Below, piece by piece: positions 1 through 5,868 of a DNA stretch of 15,583 nucleotides. A program made the translations under genes and the position numbers. Below the pieces are notes generated by a model. It was not told the DNA's origin, did no database searches, and was given only the letters and a program-made list of their open reading frames with translations. This DNA is from CAVQBP01 sp964448105 (lineage in GTDB: Bacteria; Bacteroidota; Ignavibacteria; Ignavibacteriales; Ignavibacteriaceae): assembly GCA_964448105.1 (NCBI GenBank), contig CAYUVK010000118.1, positions 1 to 15,583 of the forward strand. Direction: 5' to 3'. Each line of letters begins with the position of its first letter. Within the stretch, counting starts at the first letter, position 1.

Positions 1-54
1 CTCCCTCGAAATGACACGTTCCTCTCGCATTGTCATTTCGACGACCGAAGGGAG
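1..54. repeat. Imperfect inverted repeat (interspersed repeat fragment)
   Basis: The left arm (1-16, CTCCCTCGAAATGACA) pairs with 31-54: TGTCATTTCGA is the exact complement of its inner 11 bases, and AGGGAG closes the stem after a 7-nt bulge. The 14-nt loop is 17-30. The arm begins at the first base of the window, so the element probably extends upstream. Intergenic repeats of this general look (TGTCATTTCG...GAAGGGAG) are common in Bacteroidota-type genomes, so I read it as an interspersed repeat; that identification comes from memory and was not searched. Confidence 0.5.
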
Positions 55-198
55 GAGAAATAATCTATCAGATACCTGATAAATTATCGGGAATTTGATA
101 AGCTCACATAACTGTATCTTCTATTTTCCATTCAAATTCTTCGTTAGAATCCAACTTTAAGATTAATTCCTTTCAATATAATTAATGGCATAGAGATT

Positions 199-247
199 GG
201 ACTTTCTGCTAAAATTATTTCAAGGAAAAGGATTTTAATTAAAGTCC
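199..247 (+). promoter_or_regulatory. Possible leader hairpin upstream of the barrel gene
   Basis: GGACTTT (199-205) pairs with AAAGTCC (241-247), and TAAAAT (210-215) pairs with ATTTTA (232-237). This gives a 13-bp stem with a small internal loop and a 16-nt terminal loop. It ends 66 nt before the preferred ATG at 314 and 27 nt before a possible TTG start at 275, so it would sit in the 5' leader of the barrel gene. Its AT-rich inner stem is weak and no riboswitch class is recognised. The rest of 55-313 shows no gene or clear promoter. Confidence 0.25.
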
Positions 248-313
248 ATTTTAACAACCGGGGAGATTGCTAAGTTGAACAAAAATTTTATAACTAAGAA
301 ATTAGGGGCGCTA

Positions 314-2116
314 ATGAAGAAACTTATTTTCTGTTTGGTTTGTACATGCAGCATTCTTTTTGCTCAATACAATAATGAAAGAACAACCGAGGAGAGTTTT
401 GAACAGTCGGAATTATATTTTACTCCCCACTTCTTAAATCCGTTCGGAATAACAAATTTCCGGAAAGTAGCACCCGGATTAATTGATAATGAATTTTTAA
501 ACCTTAGCGTTAATCCTGCAAACCTGCCAAAATTGGGAGATGAAACATTATTTTATATAGATTTTAGAGGGGACAGGACGGAAGCACCTATTGTCCAAAA
601 TTATATTTACCCTTCTTACTATTCGAGTGTAATATACAGGCCTTATATCGATCCCCGCTGGTATGCAATTACACGTACGGAACCGGAACCGATTTTTTCC
701 CTGGGAATATTAACAAATCCTTTATCCGAAATAACAAATAATTTTTTTATCGGGGGGACTTATCAATTAATTCATAAAGAAGAAAAGTTTTACACCCTCC
801 CTTCTTGGATCTATTATCCTAATATTTATTATGATGCACTTGGAGTCAGAGCAGAAGGAGTTGCGGATATTCCTATAAAAGACAGGTATACCGGCAAAGA
901 TGAATTGATGACTGAAGGGCATCTTTTTTCCGCATTTATAGGATATAAATTTAACGAACAGCTTGAAACAGGGCTTTCATTTGACGGTGTCATTCATAAA
1001 AGGGATGGAGGTTATTTAAATTCGAATTCCGATGAGTACGGTGCAACAAATAATAACGATTGGGCGAATTCACAATCGCAGGGAAAATTACAGAAGTATC
1101 ATCATACCGACTGGTCTGCAGGAATTAATTATCTGATAACTCCTCACTTTAAATTTGGAGTTAAAGCAGGTATTTTAAAAGGAAAAGCCGATCAGAATTA
1201 TTCCAACGGGTATTCTTATTTTTATAAATATAACACTCCCGATGTCTCCAACGAATGGAGCTACAGCATGTCAAGTTCATCTACGGTTCAAAGCTGGAAC
1301 CATAACGGAAGCACAAAATATTTCGGCTTTAATTTCACACAAACTAAAGAGAACAAACAAATATCAGGCTATTATAAATATTCAACCAGCGATGTAACCC
1401 TTTCAAATTATTCTTCAATAAATGATACTTCTTTTAATACTTCTAGATATTATAATAGTTACGATACTTCATGGTATAATTATAACGGCTATTCATTTGC
1501 CCACGATAACCGGGTAGGGACGGGAAGCAGGACGGGAAGCGTTCACGAAGGCATGCTTAATTTTAAGTGGGATCTGACGGAGAGTTATACCATTCGTTTA
1601 GGTGCTTATTTTAATTCCGTACATTTTGATATTGTAAGCTCTGAGCCTGTTAAAGTAACCCGTGAATCGGAATATAATTATGAAAATACCAAGTACGGTA
1701 ATTATAATTATTATAATTTTTACAGCGCGTATGAAGATAAAACACTAAGCTGGAATTATAGTTCGGATTTTTGGACGCTGCAGATCCCCATTATAGTTCA
1801 ATTTAAAGTTTCGGATTATTTAGATATTCTTCTTGGAATTAACCGCATATTAAACAGCTGGGATATCACCGATCAAACTCTCGCAATATTTAAAAAAAGG
1901 GAAAACAATAATAACGGTGATATAAAAACAGAAACAAATTTCGGTGAAAGATATACACAGCCGGATCAAAAAATTACCGAAGACTTTACAAAATTATTTG
2001 CAAGCTTTGATTTGTCGATTTCCCGTGCATTCAAAGTGAGACTGCTGCTTGATCCTGAATTTGAAAGCGAATTCCGCCTGGCTCAATGGTGGCTTGCCGT
2101 AGAAACCAGGTTATAA
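314..2116 (+). CDS. Outer-membrane beta-barrel-like secreted protein, Tyr/Ser/Asn-rich
   Basis: I chose the ATG at 314 (600 aa) because it yields a compact signal peptide, MKKLIFCLVCTCSILFAQ, ending in the FAQ cleavage context typical of Bacteroidota secreted proteins. An in-frame TTG at 275, 9 nt after GGGGAG, would add 13 residues and cannot be excluded. No catalytic motif is visible. The mature protein alternates short hydrophobic/aromatic strands with long loops rich in Tyr, Ser, Asn and Gly (roughly residues 230-430), and it ends in strand-like sequence rich in Trp, Leu and Arg (LAQWWLAVETRL), as outer-membrane barrels do. The early segment around residues 40-90 (LNPFGITNFRK, NLSVNPANLPKLG) looks like a conserved N-terminal motif, but I cannot name the family. 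The next gene starts 8 nt after the stop, so the two are probably co-transcribed. Barrel topology is inferred from composition, not from homology. Confidence 0.7.
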   Translation: MKKLIFCLVCTCSILFAQYNNERTTEESFEQSELYFTPHFLNPFGITNFRKVAPGLIDNEFLNLSVNPANLPKLGDETLFYIDFRGDRTEAPIVQNYIYPSYYSSVIYRPYIDPRWYAITRTEPEPIFSLGILTNPLSEITNNFFIGGTYQLIHKEEKFYTLPSWIYYPNIYYDALGVRAEGVADIPIKDRYTGKDELMTEGHLFSAFIGYKFNEQLETGLSFDGVIHKRDGGYLNSNSDEYGATNNNDWANSQSQGKLQKYHHTDWSAGINYLITPHFKFGVKAGILKGKADQNYSNGYSYFYKYNTPDVSNEWSYSMSSSSTVQSWNHNGSTKYFGFNFTQTKENKQISGYYKYSTSDVTLSNYSSINDTSFNTSRYYNSYDTSWYNYNGYSFAHDNRVGTGSRTGSVHEGMLNFKWDLTESYTIRLGAYFNSVHFDIVSSEPVKVTRESEYNYENTKYGNYNYYNFYSAYEDKTLSWNYSSDFWTLQIPIIVQFKVSDYLDILLGINRILNSWDITDQTLAIFKKRENNNNGDIKTETNFGERYTQPDQKITEDFTKLFASFDLSISRAFKVRLLLDPEFESEFRLAQWWLAVETRL

Positions 2117-2124
2117 AAATTATT

Positions 2125-2523
2125 ATGAAAAAAATATTACCTTTTTTATTTAGCATAATCCCTTTTTTGATGGGATGTTCCGATTTAGCATTGCCTACAG
2201 AGATCCAATTAAATTCATCGGTTGATGGGAAGAATGTAATAGTCTTTTCGAACCAGGCGTTTACTTTGGAGCTGGATGCACATTTTGACGGAGGCTACCA
2301 ATGGGATTATGAAATTAGTGATACAAATGTTGTCGGAATAGACAGCGTTTCCTACAGAGCCAAAGAAGCCGGTGAAATGAAATGCGGCGGTTTGGTAATT
2401 GAAACATTTTATTTAAGAGGTAAACATAGAGGTCAATCTGCTATCAACTTGATTGAGCATCAAAGTTGGGAGAAAGATGTTCCGCCAATTAATACTGTTC
2501 ATTTTTATGTTATAGTAAAATAA
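2125..2523 (+). CDS. Chagasin-like (peptidase inhibitor I42) lipoprotein
   Basis: 132 aa. The start is the ATG at 2125, which gives MKKILPFLFSIIPFLMGC, a signal peptide with lipobox LMGC (Cys18); an upstream in-frame ATG at 2086 lies inside the previous gene and would spoil the signal. The mature part follows the chagasin layout: a strand NQAFTLELDAHF, then GGYQW (56-60) at the place of the family's NPTTGYxW loop, then CGG (87-89) before an ETFYLRGKHRGQSAINL strand pair at the GxGG loop, then HQSWE (112-116) at the RPWE loop, and a final FYVIV strand. Chagasins are small Ig-like inhibitors of papain-type cysteine peptidases, inserting these three loops into the active site. Here the loops are only partly conserved (TT and RP are missing), so the fold is more certain than the inhibition. 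A serpin follows 76 nt downstream, which supports an anti-protease role at the cell surface. Confidence 0.62.
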   Translation: MKKILPFLFSIIPFLMGCSDLALPTEIQLNSSVDGKNVIVFSNQAFTLELDAHFDGGYQWDYEISDTNVVGIDSVSYRAKEAGEMKCGGLVIETFYLRGKHRGQSAINLIEHQSWEKDVPPINTVHFYVIVK

Positions 2524-2599
2524 CGATTTTTTATTGCCGTTAAATTAGGCGGAATTAAAGACTAAGACTTAAGGCAAAGACGAAGTAAACGAGGTAAAT

Positions 2600-3835
2600 A
2601 TGAAAAAAATATTAGCTCCTTTATTTATAATAGCTTTCACATTTATTTTTTCCCGGTGTGAAGATCAATTTATCTTTCCTGATAAAGAGAAAAAAGTAAA
2701 TCTAACAGCTTCCGAGCAGAAAATAATTTCTTCATCAGAAATATTCGGATTAAAGTTATTTAAAGAGATAAATAATAATGAGGGAGATAAAAATATTTTC
2801 ATTTCTCCTTTAAGTGTTTCAATGGCTCTTGGAATGACCTTAAACGGGGCAAACAGCAGCACTTATGATTCAATTAAAGCTGTCCTTGAGTTAAACGGGT
2901 TAACAGAAAAGGAAATAAACGAATCATACAAAAGCCTAATTGACAAGCTTGTTAACCTGGATCCTAAAGTGGCTTTTAATATAGCAAATTCAATCTGGTT
3001 TAGAAATACAATGACGTTCCGGCAGGATTTTATCAATACAAACAAAACATACTTTAATGCCGAAGTGAGCGGATTGGATTTTAATAACCCTGCATCTGTT
3101 GATGTAATAAATAACTGGGTCGATTTAAATACCAAAGGGAAGATTACGCAGATTATCGATCGAATTCCTCCCGAAGCAGTTATGTATCTAATAAATGCAA
3201 TCTATTTTAAAGGGGATTGGAAATACCAGTTTAATAAAGACGATACAAAAGACGATTTTTTTAATACATTAGATGGTTCACAAGTCCCATGCAAAATGAT
3301 GGCGCAGGGGAATAATTTTAATTATTTCTCAAATGAATTATTTCAAGCAGTAGAACTGCCTTACGGCGACAGTTCGTTTTCAATGATAATTTTCCTTCCC
3401 GCTCCGGATAAAGATATAAATGACGTCATAAACCGGTTTACCGAAACAAATTGGAATGCCTGGCTGGGCAGTTTTGATGTGAAAGAAGGTGTAATTCATA
3501 TGCCGAAGTTCGAACTAAAATATGATATACGCCTGAATAAAATATTACAGGCTCTCGGAATGGGGATCGCTTTTTCGGGTGCTGCTGATTTTACCAAAAT
3601 GTATTCTCCCGGAAATTTATTCATTAGTGAAGTTAAGCATAAAACTTATGTTAAAGTTGATGAAGAAGGGACTGAAGCTGCTGCTGTAACTTCCGTTGAA
3701 ATAAGCCTCACCAGCAATAACGGGGGCAGTTCAAAATTTTATATGCGAATAGATAGACCATTTATTTTTGTAATCAAAGATAATCATGCTAACAGCATTT
3801 TGTTTATTGGGAAAATTATAAATCCAGGATTATGA
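2600..3835 (+). CDS. Serpin (peptidase inhibitor I4), exported, probably lipid-anchored
   Basis: 411 aa, near normal serpin length (about 370-400) plus an export signal. ATG 2600 follows GAGG (2591-2594) by 5 nt. The N-terminus has a hydrophobic stretch ending FIFSRC (Cys20), a lipobox-like site with an unusual Arg before the Cys. Serpin hallmarks are all visible: NIFISPLSVSMALGM near residue 65; NAIYFKGDWKYQF from residue 199; hinge EEGTEAAAVT (355-364) entering the reactive loop; and the C-terminal signature DRPFIFVIK...LFIGKIINP (385-409). The small-residue hinge (Gly357, Thr358, Ala360-362) is the kind seen in inhibitory serpins, which trap a serine or cysteine protease as a covalent complex by inserting this loop into sheet A. 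By analogy with alpha-1-antitrypsin, P1 would be Thr371. The stop overlaps the next start (ATGA), so the two genes are translationally coupled. Confidence 0.93.
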   Translation: MKKILAPLFIIAFTFIFSRCEDQFIFPDKEKKVNLTASEQKIISSSEIFGLKLFKEINNNEGDKNIFISPLSVSMALGMTLNGANSSTYDSIKAVLELNGLTEKEINESYKSLIDKLVNLDPKVAFNIANSIWFRNTMTFRQDFINTNKTYFNAEVSGLDFNNPASVDVINNWVDLNTKGKITQIIDRIPPEAVMYLINAIYFKGDWKYQFNKDDTKDDFFNTLDGSQVPCKMMAQGNNFNYFSNELFQAVELPYGDSSFSMIIFLPAPDKDINDVINRFTETNWNAWLGSFDVKEGVIHMPKFELKYDIRLNKILQALGMGIAFSGAADFTKMYSPGNLFISEVKHKTYVKVDEEGTEAAAVTSVEISLTSNNGGSSKFYMRIDRPFIFVIKDNHANSILFIGKIINPGL

Positions 3836-4176
3836 TAAAGATAATATTTATATCCTCTTTTTTAATATTACTAATTATTGGCTGGCAGGAGAGTAATCCT
3901 GCAGAACCTGTCAATTATGATAAAGATATTCCTGTATGGCTAAAACAAATAATTGTTGTTATGACGGAAGATCAAGATTACTATGGTACAAAAGTCTACC
4001 GGTATGAATGGAATGGAAAATTTATATATCATATAATGATTCCCATAAGCTCATGCGCATATTGCGAAGTATATGACCAGGAAGGGAATAAAATAACTTT
4101 CGAAAATGACAGTGCGTTTGAGGAATTTATAAAGAATAGAATAAATGAAACTCTAATCTGGGAACGTGAAAAATAA
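3832..4176 (+). CDS. DUF6970-like small secreted protein, lipobox Cys replaced by Trp
   Basis: 114 aa. Its ATG overlaps the serpin stop by 4 nt. The N-terminus is a hydrophobic signal ending LLIIGWQES; in this setting one expects LLIIGCQES, the lipobox, but codon 18 (3883-3885) is TGG. The mature part reads PVWLKQIIVVM, then VYRYEWNGKFIYHI, SSCAYCEVYDQEGNKI, and ends INETLIWEREK. This matches my recollection of the DUF6970 family: a YRYxxNGKxVY strand pair, a Cys pair, a YDxxGN turn and a C-terminal LIWxD/ER motif. The function of that family is not known to me. The two Cys (about residues 76 and 79) could form a disulfide or bind metal. Coupling to the serpin suggests a shared role. Without a lipobox Cys the protein would stay as a membrane-anchored or signal-cleaved form, unless the base is an error. 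Confidence 0.7.
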   Translation: MIKIIFISSFLILLIIGWQESNPAEPVNYDKDIPVWLKQIIVVMTEDQDYYGTKVYRYEWNGKFIYHIMIPISSCAYCEVYDQEGNKITFENDSAFEEFIKNRINETLIWEREK

Positions 4177-4181
4177 TAGAA

Positions 4182-4197
4182 AACTGTTAAAACAGTT
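4182..4197. repeat. Isolated AACTGTT-AA-AACAGTT dyad
   Basis: A 16-bp site with perfect 7-bp arms (AACTGTT/AACAGTT) around AA, 5 nt after the stop of the DUF6970-like gene. The same site occurs at 5141-5156 and, with a CA centre, at 10810-10825. No T-run follows, so it is a poor intrinsic terminator. It could be a dimeric-protein binding site or a short hairpin at a transcript end. Confidence 0.6.
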
Positions 4198-4260
4198 CAT
4201 CCATATGAATTATTTTACCATTAAGAATCTATTTCAAAAGTATCAAAGTATTTATTTATC

Positions 4261-4674
4261 ATGAAAAAAATATCTTTAAAAATTTTCTGCATATTTATTA
4301 TTTCTTTATTATTAAACTGCAATAATATTGCAAATCACTTTGTACCTGATTCATCTTCAAAAGAAATTACTACCGGAATAAGGGGACAGGTTTTTATAGG
4401 ACCTGTTTCTCCTGTTGAGAAAATCGGAGTTAATCACAAAGTACCGTATGAAGCATTTTTAGAGATTGTCGATTTAAATAATAATCCGATTGAAAAAATT
4501 AAAACGGATCCGGACGGTAAATTTGAAATTGAATTGAAACCCGGTAGTTATATTATTATTCCCGAAGCCATTAATAGTAACGGCAATTACCCTATCGGTG
4601 AAAATAAAGAGGTTGAGGTTAAATCAGGTAATATTGAATTTGTTGAGATTGATTTTGATTCGGGAATTAGATAA
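4261..4674 (+). CDS. Prealbumin-like (carboxypeptidase regulatory-like) lipoprotein
   Basis: 137 aa. The ATG at 4261 gives a signal peptide ending SLLLNC (Cys20), a usable lipobox. No Shine-Dalgarno is visible; the leader is AT-rich. The mature domain begins GIRGQVFIGPVSPVEKIG, continues YEAFLEIVDLNNNPIEKIKTDPDGKFEIELKPGSYII, and ends VEVKSGNIEFVEIDFDSGIR. This is a recognisable bacterial family of about 110-residue all-beta domains (GxRGxVxxGPxxPV... TDxDGxFxxxLxPGxYxxxP ... FDSGIR), related in fold to transthyretin and the regulatory domain of carboxypeptidases. Many relatives carry Cys residues in the first motif that are absent here. The family is thought to be structural or binding, not enzymatic; its partner is unknown. 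It lies between anti-protease genes and the next lipoprotein gene, 16 nt downstream. Confidence 0.75.
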   Translation: MKKISLKIFCIFIISLLLNCNNIANHFVPDSSSKEITTGIRGQVFIGPVSPVEKIGVNHKVPYEAFLEIVDLNNNPIEKIKTDPDGKFEIELKPGSYIIIPEAINSNGNYPIGENKEVEVKSGNIEFVEIDFDSGIR

Positions 4675-4690
4675 TAAAGGAGAAGCAGAT

Positions 4691-5104
4691 ATGAAAAGAT
4701 GTATTTTAATGTTTTTATTCCTTTCTAATCTTAGCTGTTTTAATCCGACGGGTCCTGCCGGAACCGAACTAAATAAGGAGTTTGATCTTAAATACGGACA
4801 AAATGCTGTAGTTGGTGAAGAAAACCTGTATATAACATTTAAAGATGTTGTTGAAGATTCCCGCTGCCCGGTCGGTTACAGGTGCTTTGCAGCCGGAAAT
4901 GGAGCGGTACTCTTGAAGATTGAAAAGGAAGGTGCCGTTTCATTAGTAGACACGGCAAATACAACATCGGATCCGCATTCATTGAATTATCTTAATTATA
5001 ACATTACACTTAAAAATTTAATTCCGTACCCCGTCGCCGATTCTTTAATAAAAAAAGGAGATTATATCGCTACACTTTTTGTTGAAAAAGTATTTATACG
5101 TTAA
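4691..5104 (+). CDS. Small secreted lipoprotein with DSRCPxGxxC motif
   Basis: 137 aa. The ATG at 4691 is preceded by AAGGAG (4677-4682) with 8-nt spacing, one of the best ribosome binding sites in the window, and it gives a signal peptide ending FLSNLSC (Cys16); a longer in-frame reading back to 4598 overlaps the previous gene and has no signal peptide. The mature domain carries VVEDSRCPVGYRCFAAGNGAVLL, a motif I know from many bacterial secreted proteins (V..DSRCP..V.C.WAG.A.V), where the two Cys likely form a disulfide. It then has a Leu/Asn-rich strand region (SLNYLNYNITLKNLIPYP) and closes with DYIATLFVEK. I do not know an established function. Similar proteins, as I recall, occur near DUF6174 and peptidase-inhibitor genes, as here. 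Confidence 0.75.
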   Translation: MKRCILMFLFLSNLSCFNPTGPAGTELNKEFDLKYGQNAVVGEENLYITFKDVVEDSRCPVGYRCFAAGNGAVLLKIEKEGAVSLVDTANTTSDPHSLNYLNYNITLKNLIPYPVADSLIKKGDYIATLFVEKVFIR

Positions 5105-5140
5105 TATTAATTTAACATACTCTGGTTGACAGCTTTTAAA

Positions 5141-5260
5141 AACTGTTAAAACAGTTAAAATTAGGTTTATGTTTTCATTAAGGGGCTGTCCAAAAAGTAC
5201 TTTTTAATCACCCCCTTAATAATAAAAAAAGAATGATTATTGATAACCGTTTTAACGGTT
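5141..5260. repeat. Composite palindromic element, copy 1
   Basis: Three dyads in order: AACTGTT-AA-AACAGTT at 5141-5156; a hairpin at 5177-5220 whose outer arms are ATTAAGGGG/CCCCTTAAT (5177-5185, 5212-5220) and whose centre is the palindrome AAAAAGTACTTTTT (5192-5205); and AACCGTT-TT-AACGGTT at 5245-5260. TGTTTTCATTAA (5170-5181) leads into the central hairpin. The same plan recurs at 10810-10913. The element starts 37 nt after the stop at 5104 and fills most of the 225-nt gap before the next gene. No T-run follows any stem on the + strand. It may be a mobile repeat or a three-stem 3'-UTR RNA. Confidence 0.6.
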
Positions 5261-5329
5261 TTGGTTGCAAAATAATTTTTATAAGGTCAACTTGAGTAAC
5301 GGGAATAAATTTTTGATTGGAAATAAGAT

Positions 5330-5761
5330 TTGAAAATAATAATAATTATTATACTGTATTGTCTAATCTTCACCGGGTGTAATGAAAATACGGTGAATAA
5401 CGAGAAGCAGTTTGATTATTCAATTGATCAAAAACTTTCATGCTTCTGTCCGCGTGCCGGTGTGCCGGTCAAATTATTTGTCAGTGCCGATACTATTGCA
5501 GATGCCATAATAATTCCGGATAAATCACGTTTACCGAGAAATGAGTGGAATAGATACAGAACAATTAAAGGATTATTTGATGAGATCGCTAAATGGGATA
5601 CTTCAAAATATACTGTAAATGTATCATTTGATCCTGAATATCAATACCCGGCTTACATATATGTAAATCCAAAACCTATTATTATAAATGATACGATAAT
5701 CCATGTAATTGCCGATGGAGATTTTTCATATTCAACAAGCAACTACGTTGAGTTTGAGTAA
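5330..5761 (+). CDS. DUF6174-like lipoprotein, TTG start
   Basis: 143 aa. A TTG start at 5330 is effectively forced: an in-frame TAA lies two codons upstream (5324-5326), and only this start leaves the signal peptide MKIIIIIILYCLIFTGC with lipobox FTGC (Cys17) intact. The mature part matches the DUF6174 pattern as I recall it: FDYSIDQKLSCFCPRAGVPVKLFV (a YxYxxxxxCFC motif, Cys38 and Cys40), a linker with basic residues, then TIKGLFDEIAKW (a helix motif T..xLFxxI), VNVSFDPEYQYPAYIYVN (the FDPxYxYPxxI strand) and a final polar strand. Function of the family is unknown; the paired Cys suggests a disulfide-stabilised small beta domain. It sits between composite repeat copy 1 and the kinase operon, and shares the small-lipoprotein style of the genes upstream. 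Confidence 0.75.
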   Translation: MKIIIIIILYCLIFTGCNENTVNNEKQFDYSIDQKLSCFCPRAGVPVKLFVSADTIADAIIIPDKSRLPRNEWNRYRTIKGLFDEIAKWDTSKYTVNVSFDPEYQYPAYIYVNPKPIIINDTIIHVIADGDFSYSTSNYVEFE

Positions 5762-5868
5762 TTCAATGGAATTTGGAATTAATCCGTACAATTTAAAGAA
5801 CCGATAAAATTAAACATTGTAATTAAAATAAGCATCGATTATTTTTATTAGGGTTTTGATAGGGAATT

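Noticed and set aside
275..313. TTG start for the first barrel gene (13 extra residues)
   Set aside because: It has a fair Shine-Dalgarno (GGGGAG at 260-265), but the added residues lengthen an already clean signal peptide beginning at ATG 314. Kept as an alternative only.
2665..3135. Minus-strand open frames opposite the serpin gene
   Set aside because: The + strand reading is an unambiguous full-length serpin; the antisense frames have no ribosome binding site or recognisable domain. The same holds for antisense frames opposite the kinase, regulator, obgE and secG genes.
5186..5200. GGCTGTCC-AAAAAG stretch as an insertion-sequence end
   Set aside because: It resembles IS termini, but there is no transposase, target duplication or matching second end nearby. 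It is better explained as the centre of composite repeat copy 1.
4182..5260. The AACyGTT dyads as intrinsic terminators
   Set aside because: Stems are short, centres are 2 nt, and no T-run follows on the + strand. Only the minus-strand reading of 5141-5156 has a few T after it, and no minus-strand gene ends there.
5762..5868. Sigma-54 promoter upstream of the kinase operon
   Set aside because: No GG-N10-GC pair with the expected surrounding bases could be found there. A near match at 5319-5332 has TG in place of GC.
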